From: Escallonia rubra
Lineage: Eukaryota; Streptophyta; Magnoliopsida; Escalloniales; Escalloniaceae
Direction of reading: 5' to 3'
NCBI GenBank assembly: GCA_033065855.1
Contig: JAVXUO010003142.1
Span: forward strand, 248,001-312,000
Length of the DNA stretch: 64,000 nt
Shown: positions 48,660-59,447 of the stretch, piece after piece
How positions within the stretch are numbered: the stretch's first letter is position 1
Layout of the letters: every line of letters starts with the position of its first letter
Notes under the pieces: model-generated
The model's input: the letters and a program-made list of their open reading frames with translations, nothing else
Told to the model about the DNA's origin: nothing
Database searches by the model: none
Position numbers and translations under genes: made by a program

Positions 48660-48850
48660 ACACCATGGCACTTGCCCAAGGAAGTTGGCCTTGGCCTTCC
48701 CCTTGGGGTCGGCCTCAGCCTTGGCCTTTCCTCTGGGTTCGGCCTCGGCCTCCCCTTGGGGGTCGGCCTCGGCCTTCCCTTGGCGTTGGCCTTGGCCTCC
48801 CCCTAAGGGTTGGCCTTGGACTTCCCCTATAGGTTGGCCTTTGGTCTCCA
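48660..48850. repeat. GGCCTTGG/TCGGCCTC minisatellite
   Basis: Irregular units of roughly 24-30 bp of the type CTTGGGGTCGGCCTCGGCCT, at least six copies. Confidence 0.65.
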
Positions 48851-48883
48851 TACTTAACACCTTCACTTCTCTTCAAGGGACCA

Positions 48884-49000
48884 TGCATAACTCCGCGACG
48901 CCCGTCGCCCGGACACAACTCCGCGACCCCCGTCGCCCGGACACAACTCCGTGACCCCGTCGCCCGAACACAACTCCGCGACCCCCGTCGCCGGCGTCCG
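48884..49000. repeat. 28-bp minisatellite, four copies
   Basis: Units contain ACAACTCCGCGACCCCCGTC followed by GCCCGGAC, starting at about 48888, 48916, 48944 and 48968. Confidence 0.65.
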
Positions 49001-49029
49001 GGCGCCGCACTTAAACACTCCGTCGTGCC

Positions 49030-49240
49030 CGTGCGCCGCGTTGCTGATACAGCCGTGCCCCCAGGCTCTCTGTCACACTACCATGCCCCCGGCACCATAC
49101 GCACTCTGTCGCGCCCATGCGCCGCGCCACTAACACAGACATGCCCCCGGCACCTTACTCACTTCATCGCGCCCATGCGCCACAATCATGTTACATGCCC
49201 CCCAGGCACCACACTCATTCACCACACCATGCGCACCTTG
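49030..49240. repeat. About 60-bp imperfect tandem repeat
   Basis: Units share ATGCCCCCGGCACC and CGCGCCCATGCGCC, at about 49050, 49080 and 49140. Confidence 0.5.
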
Positions 49241-49284
49241 CCTTGGTCGTGGAACATACTTCGACCCACTCTCCGGAGTGTACA

Positions 49285-49810
49285 TCACCCGCGGGGATAT
49301 GCGACTCCTCCGGGACACTATCTCCGCCAGGGAGCTCTTTAACTCCCTTTCCGCCAGGTAGACGGTTCCTACGGGATGCTACCTCGGCCAGTCGGGTAGA
49401 CGGCTCCTCCGAGATGCTGTCTTGACATGCTCTGAGTGCTCCGGCACAAGGACTCACCCGCGGGGATATGCGACTCCTCAGGGACACTATTTCCGCCAGG
49501 GAGCTCTTCAACTCCCCTTCCGCCAGGTAGACGGCTCCTCCGGGATGCTACCTCGGCCAGTCGGGTAGACGGCTCCCCCGGGATGCTACCTTGACGCGCT
49601 CCGAGTGCTCCGGCATAAGGACTCACTCGCGGGGATATGCGAATCCTCCGGGACACTATCTCTGCCAGGGAACTCCAAGTGCTCGGGCACGAAGACTCTC
49701 CTTCTGCCAGGTAGACGGCTCCTCCGGGATGCTACCTTGGCCGGCCAAGTAGACGGCCCCTCTGGGATGCTACTTCGGCCTGCGGAATAGGCGACTCCTC
49801 TGGGACATTA
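49285..49810. repeat. About 168-bp tandem repeat, three units
   Basis: Each unit includes GGGGATATGCGACTCCTC, CGCCAGGGAGCTCTT and GTAGACGGCTCCTCCGGGAT. Units start at about 49292, 49459 and 49630; the last is degenerate. Confidence 0.75.
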
Positions 49811-50536
49811 TCTCCGCCAGGGTGCCTGCGTGAAGGGCCTACATGCTCCGGCACTGGGGGCTTGCATCGGCACCCCTATGGACAATGACCCCCGGGTCAC
49901 TCCGAGACGGGAGCAGGTCTTCGGAGGGCATCGCGCCTAGTTCACCTGGCAGTTGGGTGTCGGGTCTTCCCCACCGCTGCCAGGCCTGTGGGACTCTGCA
50001 AGGGCTTGGATTGGAGGCTAGATCAAGGGGTTCTCTGGCCACACCGACGTTGTTGGAGCCAGTCTTTCCAGACAGACAGAGCGACACTGTGAGGAGCAGG
50101 CCGGGTGAATATGCGATCCGACAATCCGTGGAGCACCGGCACCCGTGGACCCCCCGGTGACGTGTCACTCCCGAGGAGCGCCACGTGTCGGTTAATGACA
50201 TAATTATCTCAATCTCTATAAATAGAGGTCTTGAGAATTCATTTGGGAGACTTCTTCTTCACTCTCACATTTTCACTTTCTCACTCTAGAATCCTAGAGA
50301 GAGAAACATACAGGACCTTGACTCTGGACCTAAGCATCGGACTGTGACTGTCATCGTGTATTCATCCCGCGCCATCGCCCTCACAGCACTGTCACCCTCA
50401 GACTCTGTTTGGGAAGCCCTTGATCTCTGCCCTTATTCCACCCTTGCTGTGTCTCACATCAACATACTTGGAAGCTAACTCGGATTGCAGCCTTTGTGGC
50501 ACCTCCACGTAGGTACGAACCCACTTTCCTTGGCAT

Positions 50537-50540
<4 letters not shown>

Positions 50541-50605
<65 letters not shown>
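50541..50605. repeat. AT microsatellite at the Mutator-like insertion site
   Basis: About 32 AT dinucleotides up to the first base of the element. AT repeat resumes at 59971 on the other side, so the element landed in a longer AT tract. Confidence 0.95.
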
Positions 50606-50608
<3 letters not shown>

Positions 50609-50850
50609 AGCTGATCCCTTGACAGCGCTGGCAAAATAGGAGATCTTGCCAGCGCTATCTGGCCGTCCATGGACGGCTCAGATCACTTTTTTTTGCGGCG
50701 CTGTCAGTCGTCCGCTACATAGTGTAGCGGACGGACCTTTTTACCATCTTGCCCTCGCTCACCCGTCCGCTAGACTGTGTACCGGACGACATTCTTGGGC
50801 CAACAAAAAGTAGTCCGCTACACTGTCTAGCGGACGACTGTTTCCGTCAA
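50606..50850 (+). repeat. Left terminal inverted repeat of the MULE
   Basis: It contains an 11-bp-arm hairpin (50624-50634 with 50646-50656), a 16-bp perfect palindrome GCCGTCCATGGACGGC (50662-50677) and three of the 23-bp dyads (50710, 50765, 50813). A fourth dyad lies just inside at 50920. Confidence 0.95.
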
Positions 50851-50969
50851 ACCACCCACTTCCCCCTGACAGTTGTCACATCAGTCGATGCACGACTGTT
50901 ACTTTGTCGTTATCCCAGCGTCCGCAACACAGTGTAGCGGACATTGGCAAGTATTCGAAACCTTTTAAA

Positions 50970-51170
50970 CTTCTATTCATTCCTTCTTCTCACAATCAAA
51001 CTATTCCTTCTTCTCACGATCAAACCAGCGGCGTTGGCAAGTAGATCGGCGCAATTTCTTTGCAAGAAATCCTTTAATCGTCTCATCAATCACGTAAGTT
51101 CACAAACTAATCCTTTCTTTGTTCATAATCTAGAGTTCATCTTGCGGCGTTGGCAAGTAGATCGGCACTA
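50970..51170. repeat. Short direct duplications in the leader of the fusion gene
   Basis: A 24-bp unit with ATTCCTTCTTCTCACAATCA is repeated in tandem at about 50978-51025. GCGGCGTTGGCAAGTAGATC occurs at 51028 and 51146. Confidence 0.7.
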
Positions 51171-51322
51171 TGCTAGCGTTTGTCAATGTATATACATATA
51201 TATTATATATGTGTATTGCGTATTATCTGATCACATGCTAGCGCTGAATATGCTAGCGTTGTATGTTTGGGAATGTTTACGCTTCCAACCTTGCCCTCTT
51301 TCCATTATTTCAGTTGCAAAAA

Positions 51323-54300
51323 ATGGATTTCAACCCTGGACCAGAAGATTCGTCCGTATTATACGACCAAGCAAACCATATCAGTACGCTCATATGGGAT
51401 GGTGGAGTAAGATACTTATTTTATCGTTTATATCGTTTATTTTGCTTACGTATTTCAGTTGCGAACGTTGTATATCGTTTATTTTGCTTAAATAATATTT
51501 ATTAATTTGTAGGAAAGAGCACTTGTCAACACGGTAGAAGTAAGCGATAATTTCAACGCCTGGAAATTGAACAGAACCCAGAAAAGATTACTGCGTGGGA
51601 TTGGGTTTGGGATTTTCACGCATGGGCAGATCTTTCAACAACTTGACAGGCACTTAATAGGTGCCCTTGTTGAAAGGTGGAGAAGTGAAACGAATACGTT
51701 TCACTTCCCTTTCGGAGAGATGACAATTACCCTAGAAGATGTAGGGTTCATCTTAGGGTTACCGGTGACGGGGCGGCCGGTAATAGCTCATCCGTCCGAA
51801 GCAACGAATAAGAGGACCGCTAGGGACTTCTTTACTTCGATACCCCAGGATGGATTTAGCAGTGGTGGTATCAAGTTGAAGTGGTTGGTAGATACCTACG
51901 GGGTTTTGCCGGAAAACTATACGGGCCATGACCTTGTGCTGTACACACAAGCCTTCCTCTGGTGGGTGATGGGGGCAATATTATTCCCAACGACGTCGAA
52001 GAACACGGTCAGCGTCAAATATTTACCGTTTTTGCGTAACCTGGCTGAGGTTGGGGATAATGCCTGGGGTGCAGCAACTCTTGCATACCTGTACCGAGCA
52101 TTGCACAAGGCAACGAGGCCCGACTCCAAAGCGATATGTGCATGTCTCTCGCTATTGCAGGTATATCATACAATTCTTTATTACGTGCTCTTTGTTGTTT
52201 TTTTTTGTTGAATGGACAATAAATGTTGACGATACTTTTTTTAATGTCTTTGCTCTCAGGTGTGGTCTTATGAACACCTTGTTACCGGCACACCCACGCG
52301 TAGGGACGGAACATATAATGTGTGGCCTCGGTTGTGCGCCTGGGAGTACAGCCGGAAGGAAACCCACTACGAGAGGAGAGACGATCCCCATCACAACATT
52401 TCATACTATCGGGGGGAGCTCGACTCGTTATCTCCTGGCCAGTTGCGATGGGCACCGTACAAACGTTTGGCGCGACGGGTGGGAGAGTCGTTCGTCTTCA
52501 TGCTCTCCGGGTTGCAACGCACACCCCTGATCCACTTCGAGGTCGCAGAGTGGCAGCTGCCAGATCGCGCTATGCGCCATTTTGACTGCCTTCAGGGGTT
52601 GCCAGCCGGAGCGCCAGATATGAGGCTTAACAGGAACCCACCGGGTGTCGGACTGTTTGGCAGGGCGAATGCGCACGAGTTATGCGCGCGTGAAATTGAG
52701 GTCTGGACTTCCTGGCAGGACATGCTGGCGGCCATTGTGTCGGAGCCTGACCCCGTCATCAGCATCGAACAGTACAATGAGTGGTACTACCGCATCACCC
52801 GGAGGAGAGTAGTTCCAGTAAGGTTTGAACGAAGGGAGAAGTACCACCCTAGGGGTCAGATCGATGAGCACATGGCATACAATCTGGTAAGTTGCCCAAC
52901 CAGTGCTTCTAATTGAACTTGATCATTCTAAGTGTGTACGAAGTTACTTATTTATTATCTCTCTGGATGTAGGTTAATGCCTCGTTCGCCTTCTTCCAGA
53001 AGTTGAGCGAGCGGAAGGATTTGGTGGATGCCATGGGCGAGGAGCTTCGCCAACAGGCTGAAGCGTTGGCGAATGGCTGCGGGAATTTTTTGTGGCAAGC
53101 ATCGGGACAGCCAAACCTGGGAATGGGTTATCCGGGGTGGCAGCGGCCGTTTGTTCCCGAGGGATGCACCGATCCCTCGGGACAGACTTCGGGAGTGAGC
53201 CAGGGATATGGTTTTCCCTCTATACCGGAGATGGGTGGTGATTGGGGACCGCCAAGCACCATGGGCCAGGCTCAAGCGCCGTGGGAAGATTACAGTGCGC
53301 CCTCCTTCTCTTTACTATTGGATTCGGAACCTCAACCCCTCTCTCAGAGTCAAGTCACGCAAGACTGGGGTTTCAGAAACATCAGTCTGCCCATTGTCCC
53401 GTGGGCAGGACCATCTATTGCCGAAGGCGGGAAATACCCCCCTCCGTTGACCCCCCTGAAGGAGTGCAATATCCCCCCGTCGACCCCCCGAAGGAGTGCA
53501 ATATCCCCCCGTCGACCCCCTCCGAAGGAGTGCAATACCCCCCGGTCGACCCCCGAGGACAATATCGCAAAGGGCATCCGTTGAAGCCCCTAAAGCCGCA
53601 GAAATGCCAGATAATCAGAGAGCGTTATTTTAGCGGCTACCCGCATGACCAAGCGTTGTATAGTGTGGATCATCCGGAGGGCATGGATTACAATTGCTCG
53701 TGGGGAGAACTGGCCTCCCTGGCTCTGGGGAGTTGGTTAGACAACGGTGTCGTCTCCACCTACGTGGAGATTCTGAAGGAAAGGTGTCGGCAGTAGCCGA
53801 CCTATCCGGCCGTTTTTTTGTTCGATGCCTTTTTTCATGGCATCCTAGTGTCTGAATGGCAGGAGTGGGTCGAAAATAGGGGGAAGAAAAAGTTAGCCCA
53901 GTGGAGACCGTCCGTTAACCTACGAGCGTATCTTAATAGGGATAGTCCGGTGAGCGCAAGTGTTGCCGATGTGTTTCTAATCCCATTTCTAGGGCAAAGC
54001 CACTGGTACTTGGTTTGCTACTCCCCAACAAGTAAAGTCGTATCGGTGATCGACAGTCTCCACGACGATACTCATCAGATGCCTGTGCTGCAGATGTACA
54101 GAGCCCAGTTGGACTCATTGGTAATATTACGATCGCTGTATAATGCTCTGATTCTATCTTGCCATAAATTTTAACTCGTGTCTTACGCCATTTTCTGTTT
54201 CTCGCAGAATATTTTTTGTGCAATGGTCAATCGTGTCCGTGATGTCCCCGTACCGGCGCGGCCAAATCTCGATAGGCGATTGAAGAAGAGGAGGCCCAAG

Positions 54301-54519
54301 CAACATAACACTTCGGACTGCGGCGTCTTCCTTTGCATGTACATGGATTTCATTTGTCGCTCTGAGAGCCTCAAGGCGGCCGTCTGGAGCCAAGCAGAAG
54401 TTGAAGCCTATAGATATATAATAGCTTGGCAAATTATGAAAGGCCGGCCTAGAGCGGTTAGGTTTATAGAAAATCCGGCTAATGACGAGAATCCGCCCCA
54501 ACATGCGGACCCCAGTTAA
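51323..54519 (+). pseudogene. Plant mobile domain protein fused to a Ulp1/C48 cysteine protease domain
   Basis: Five exons join in phase 0 with GT-AG borders: 51323-51406, 51513-52160, 52260-52886, 52973-54120 and 54208-54519, about 940 codons. Exons 1-3 code a plant mobile domain (start MDFNPGPEDSSVLYDQ, then TITLEDVGFILGLPVTGRPV), known from MAIN/MAIL proteins and many transposons. Exon 4 has a proline-rich linker with repeated GVQYPPVDPP. The C48 domain follows with catalytic His in QSHWYLVCY (codon 54001), Asp in VIDSLHDD (54052), and Gln and Cys in QHNTSDCGVF (Cys codon 54319), so the triad is complete. This family removes SUMO or related modifiers. Two lesions exist: a one-base shift in the C-rich linker (about 53440-53560) and an in-frame TAG at 53794. 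Without them it would be open throughout, so sequencing or assembly error in the C-runs should be considered. Confidence 0.85.
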
Positions 54520-54716
54520 AATTGTATCATAACAGTATTTTTTACATAAACCGTACGCCATTGGTGTGATTTGATTTGTGTTGATTTCTGTTGTCGATTA
54601 CTGATTGATTGATGAACGTTGTTGGTTTTTTGGCCTCATTGGGAATGATTGAAATGTGGAAAACGAAATGGTGCAAAAATTTTCTAAGTAGTGAAGTTTA
54701 GTCTTTCTGCTGTGCC

Positions 54717-55556
54717 GTCCGCTATACAATGTAGCGGACAAATGTAGGTAGAGAATTTTTCTAAGTGTTGATGGGTGGAGCTTTCTGCTGCGTCGTCCGC
54801 TATATAATATCGCGGACGTAAATGAAAACCAAAAGTTTCTGCTATGCTGTCCGCTACATTGTATAGCGGACGTAAAATGAAGACCAAATTTTTCTAAGGG
54901 TTGATGGGTGGAGTTTCTGCTGCGCCGTCCGCTACATTGTATGGCGGACGTAAAATGAAGACCAAATTTTTCTAAGTGTTGATGGGTGGAGTTTCTGCTG
55001 CGCCGTCCGCTACATTGTATAGCGGACGTAAAATGAGTTTCTGCTATGCCGTCCGCTACATTGTATAGCGGACGTAAAATGAAGACCAAATTTTTCTAAG
55101 TATTGATGGGTGGAGTTTCTGCTGCGCCGTCCGCTACATTGTATGGCGGACGTAAAATGAAGACCAAAATTTTCTAAGTGTTGATGGGTGGAGTTTCTGC
55201 TGCGCCGTCCGCTACATTGTATAGCGGACGTAAAATGAAGACCAAATTTTTCTAAGTGTTGATGGGTGGAGTTTCTGCTGCGCCGTCCGCTACATTGTAT
55301 AGCGGACGTAAAATGAGTTTCTGCTATGCCGTCCGCTACATTGTATAGCGGACGTAAAATGAAGACCAAATTTTTCTAAGTGTTGATGGGTGGAGTTTCT
55401 GCTGCGCCGTCCGCTACATTGTATGGCGGACGTAAAATGAAGACCAAATTTTTCTAAGTGTTGATGGGTGGAGTTTCTGCTGCGCCGTCCGCTACATTGT
55501 ATAGCGGACGTAAAATCAGTTTCTGCTATGCCGTCTGCTACATTGTATGGCGGACG
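54717..55556. repeat. Palindrome array 1, thirteen dyads with a 280-bp higher-order period
   Basis: Each unit has a 23-bp dyad with arms GTCCGCTA and TAGCGGAC. Dyads start at 54717, 54795, 54849, 54927, 55005, 55051, 55129, 55207, 55285, 55331, 55409, 55487 and 55533. Spacing is 78 bp, with 46-bp short units and one of 54. From 54927 the pattern 78-46-78-78 repeats exactly (280 bp, then 280 bp). The array lies between the 3' ends of the fusion gene and the B3 gene. Confidence 0.95.
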
Positions 55557-55706
55557 TAAAATCAGTTTCTGCAGTTAACGTACGATTCACAATCAACGAT
55601 CTCAATATATCGAGGGAATCTCAAACGACACAATTAAGCACAATTAAGCGAGGAAAAATTTCGAAACACAATCAACAAGAACACAAATTATTTTATTAAT
55701 AATAAA

Positions 55707-56177
55707 TTAGGGTTCATATTGGGGGAAAGAAATTTTTTCACAAGTGCTCCGATCAAAGATTACAACTTGAAAATCCCACCACCCAAGGTGTTCAAACACT
55801 ACAAAGTCCCCGAGTTCGAGGCCATGCTGGCGCACGAAGACGTTCCAACCCTCTGCGAATTGCTTTTTTTGGGGTCGGCCGGGCTTCAGCTTGATTTCAA
55901 CCTGCCATGCCCCTTTGCGGCTATATAATCTTGCACTGTCATGAATTGTTGTAAATTGATTGGTCAAGGCTTCCGGTATGTCCTAACAAACACAATACAC
56001 AAAAAATAGGTTAGTTTTTAACCAAAAGATCAAACCTTTAACACACGAAAATACAGAGATAGAGGGATGGCATACAAGTTCATTCTCAAACCCCGGCATC
56101 ATGACTTTGAAAAAGTGTTTGCCTGCCAGGTGCAAGTTGCCAATAAAATCGTAGGTGGTCTCCGATCCACAAGCCAT
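55707..56177 (-). CDS. B3 DNA-binding domain protein (REM-like), carried inside the MULE
   Basis: Two exons on the minus strand, 56177-56076 (34 codons) and 55982-55707 (91 codons plus stop), join in phase 0 with GT-AG borders. The product is about 125 residues and is essentially one B3 domain: KHFFKVMMPGFENEL, then DIPEALTNQFT, then GWNVFVRQHGLELGDFVVFE and WWDFQVVIFD. The F-K-V-M-x-P-G-F start, the G-W-x-x-F and the G-D-x-x-V-F-E signatures are as expected for REM-type B3 domains, which bind DNA in the nucleus. No activation or protein-interaction domain is added. No stop or frameshift is seen, unlike in its two neighbours. It is flanked on both sides by palindrome arrays. B3 genes are common in plant genomes; finding one between MULE termini suggests capture or a long-standing element gene. 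Confidence 0.85.
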
Positions 56178-56338
56178 CGAGGTCGGCGTTGAGGGGGGGA
56201 CGGTTTATCGCCGGAGTTGTGGGTCACCGGAGATGGAGTAGTGGCCTGGGCTAGATGTTCGAGACAGAGAGAGTGCCCTCCAGATAGGACTGATAACAGC
56301 CGATTGCCCGATATGATTAATATATATCATATAGACTT

Positions 56339-56577
56339 ATCCGCTACATTGTATAGCGGACGTAAAAGAAGACCAAAAGTTTTACTGCGATGACGTCCGC
56401 TATATTATATAGCGGACATTAAAGAAGACCAAAAGTTTGCATGCTGTGACGTCCGCTACATTGTATAGCGGACGTAAAAAGACCAAAAGTTTTACTTCGA
56501 TGCCACCTCTCCGCTATACAATATAGCGGACGTAAAAGACCAAAAGTCGATGACGTCCGCTACATTGTATAGCGGAC
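56339..56577. repeat. Palindrome array 2, five dyads upstream of the B3 gene
   Basis: The same dyad starts at 56339, 56395, 56451, about 56509 and 56555, with 56-58-bp spacing and a last interval of about 46. Spacers share GTAAAAGA..GACCAAAAGT. The array lies between the B3 start and the transposase 3' end. Confidence 0.9.
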
Positions 56578-56727
56578 GGGGCTTACAAAAAAAAAAAAAA
56601 TTTGAAATAAAGACTTTAGATTTGATTCGATGGCCTCTCATAGGTCCATTTTTAAAAAATTTTAGTACTCGGTCGAAAAATTATCCCTCCAAAAATTATT
56701 ACAAATGTCATAAAGTTGTACAAAAAA

Positions 56728-59024
56728 TTAAAGGTCCACTGCAGCTTGTTCGTCCTCATCTTCGGCGTCATCTTCTTCCCCGTCTTGCAAACCCCCTGAA
56801 CTTATCCCCAGTGCCTTGTAATGGTTCCGCTTGTCGTGGTCGGTCATTTTGTTGCACAATACACACCTTCGCAGCTTTTTAGGTTGAGTTGCCGTTTCAA
56901 TAGAGCTTTTCATCCGCGTAGATCTCTTGCGGCCTTTCGTTTACGATATAATTGGATCCAACAAACGGATATCATTGTCGTCTTCCTCCTCTGGCTCGTC
57001 ATCTTCTGATACCCCCATCGTAGGCTAGGTGTCAATCGCATTGGTGACTGAAGCTGCTTCCAACTGGTCGGCGATGGGCTCTTGTTGCTGAGTTACCTCG
57101 AGGAGATGTTTATAACCGACCATTGTAGCAGCACCCTTTACGGACAAACGGGTGAACATCGTCACCAGATGATTATACCGCAACGTCTCTGATTCTTCAA
57201 AGTCAGTATGCGGGTGCTCCGGAAAGGAAATGGTACCGTGCAACCTGTTTGCACCTTTTGTCCACCGTGGCAAGACGTATTTATCAGGGATTGTCCTGAT
57301 ATTCTTCTGGGTGAAAAACCGCAGAACGTGTCTACACAGGATGCCATGGAACTCAAACTTCTTGCAAACACATGTCACCAAGTCCGTCAATGTGTCGTGG
57401 CTCACCGTATACATTCTGCGCAGCTTCTCAGGGACGAGGTCATTCACGAGCGAATAAACCTTGTACTCACGCGTAGACATTTCTGCCACCTTGTTTATAC
57501 TGTATCGTCCGGATTTTCGCAGCTCTACTTGGTATAGCAAGAAGATCTCCTTCGTATAGACTTTGGCACCGTTCAGCTCCAGCGGGGTCTCGAGCAACGT
57601 TCTCCTTTGTTTGTACGTTGTTGCAAAATCGGCAGCCCTTTCTTTTACGAACAACGAAGCTACCGCTTTTTGTGCGGATGCAACGAAAGTCTTCAAATTG
57701 GTAGCTGTACCCACATAACTATCGAATGTGGCATTCATGGATTCACTCCTGCCCGTCGTTTTTATCCCCGCTGAAAAATACCTCCTCGTGTAAACGCCAA
57801 TCCATTGCTCTTTGCGCTCGTACAAGTGCTGGAGCCACTCGTTGTCTTGCAATGAGTAATCCCGAACAAGCTTTTCCCACCTCTCCTCGAATTCCTCAAT
57901 CGTTAACGACTTGAGGACGCACTTGTCAAAATCCTGTTTAAAGTCTGGATACTTTGTGTACACGTGATGTAACCGTTCCGGGTATTTGTTGCTTATGTGC
58001 CAGGTGCACAAGTTGTGCCGAGTGTCTGGGAAGACGGTCGCAATAGCCTTTTTCATTGCCAAATCTTGATCGGTGATGATCACTTTGGGTGCTTTGAAGT
58101 TCATTGCTTCCAGCCACGTCCTAAACAACCATTCAAAAGAACTCTCGGTCTCGTCCCTTAACAAGGCGAACCCGAACGGGATGGAGTGATAATGATGATT
58201 GACCCCCGTGAAAGGGGCGAACGGCATCGAGTACTTGTTGGTACGGTATGTGGTGTCGAACGTCACGACATCCCCAAAATGCTTATAAGCAAGCCTCGAA
58301 CGACCGTCGACCTAAAAAATTGTGCTAACTCGATGCTCGTCGTCAAGTTTATAATCGAAGGTCAACTGCGGGTCCTCCATCTGCATCCGTTTCAATAGGC
58401 TCATTATGGCTTGAGCATCATTGAGGTCATACGCGGCTCGTCTATGGGTTCGGACCGCGTTACGAACGTCTGCGTGTTAAAGGTCAAATTTTGAATTCCC
58501 CCAGCCTGTTCAGCAAGAACATTAATCATGTCGGTAGGTCCTAGTCGCGCATTGCTCATTGTCTGAATCAGGCTCCTTGCGACCTTACCCATCTTCTTGT
58601 GTTGATGCATCTGACTCACCTTAGAAGGGGTTACTAACGGGTGATTGTGTGCCAGTTCCAGGCTGATAATAAGCCAATGGTCTTGATTGGGTTTGTAGCT
58701 TACGAACATCTTGACCTGGCAATTTGTGCGCTCAAAGCAGTCCCGTCTTCTACGCGGATATCCTATTTCGTCATCACTGTCATCATTGCCTACGCGTGTC
58801 TCATTTTGCACTGGGTTTCTGCTCCTATGGCACTCGTATAAGCGAGAGCATATCTTTCTCGTTATGGTGCTCGTTCTTGAAGTCTTTATTCTAATGCCAA
58901 AACCAACCCTCAATGAATACGCTCGAAAACATTCTTCAGCTTCTTCCAACGTAGCAAATGTTCGTCCTAGATACGGATCACTAGCATCTACGAGGACGTT
59001 GGAGCTCGACACGAAATCAGACAT
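56728..59024 (-). pseudogene. FAR1/FHY3-like MULE transposase
   Basis: The minus-strand frame starts MSDFVSSSNVLVDASD at 59024; an upstream in-frame ATG at 59069 lacks family similarity. It has a FAR1 DNA-binding zinc domain (FATLEEAEECFRAYSLRVGFG, then CxxxxxxxC and LAHNHPL), the MULE catalytic region (VTFDTTYRTNKYSMPFAPF, VIITDQDLAMKKAI, NLCTWHISNKY), a SWIM zinc finger C-x-C-x9-C-x-H (about 57375-57320) and a C-terminal CVLCNKM..H..H knuckle near 56850. Total is about 765 codons, near the usual length. Lesions: a frameshift near 58440, TAG at 58312, TAG at 57025 and TAA at 56941. Each stop interrupts otherwise matching sequence. Its job would be excision and insertion of this element. Confidence 0.9.
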
Positions 59025-59447
59025 TGTGAAACAAGAGCTGTGTAGAAATAAACTACGCTTAACAATCAAATGGCATTTCTAACTGAAAATATTACCTAAA
59101 AATTACCTTGGCGAATAGACCAATTTAGGATGACAAACATACCGTATGCATAATCTCAAAAGTGTCTCCAAATTAACAATTATTAATTTATTGAACATAA
59201 CAAATTTAAATTAGTAAGATAAATAGACGAATTCATCATGCCAAAAAATCGAATTAAACTATAATGAATTAAATATAAAGTTAACAAATTATACCTTTTT
59301 GATGAACATCATGTCTAGAACATCACAAAAAATCTAGAGTATAAAATCACAAATTGATGAATACAGTGACAAATTTCTAGAACATCAAGAAAACTTGAAG
59401 CAAACTTACCTTGCTTGAGCGAAGCTTGAAGCAAGTGTTACTCGAAG

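Larger units (their letters stand above)
47221..50540. mobile_element. GC-rich, minisatellite-rich LTR-element-like region
   Basis: The stretch is CCTCC/GGCC-rich to 48000 and then consists of successive minisatellites. At its right end a promoter-like block (TCTCTATAAATAGAGGTCT at about 50210-50228) and a leader-like CT-rich run (50245-50310) resemble an LTR. No conserved protein is coded, so this may be a large non-autonomous retrotransposon derivative or a single LTR with internal remnant. Many long frames exist because of GC bias; I do not support any. Confidence 0.4.

Noticed and set aside
48200-49425. Several 90-140-codon frames on both strands
   Set aside because: They run through minisatellites and overlap one another. 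Open length comes from low stop frequency in GC-rich DNA.
54598-55369. Minus-strand frames through the palindrome array coding a repeated 26-residue peptide
   Set aside because: The 78-bp unit is divisible by three so any open frame repeats, but the 46-bp units change frame and there is no family similarity. It is a by-product of the array.
54717-55556. Regular palindromic repeats that resemble a CRISPR array
   Set aside because: The intervals between dyads are copies of each other, not unique spacers, and this is a plant transposon. It is a satellite-like array.
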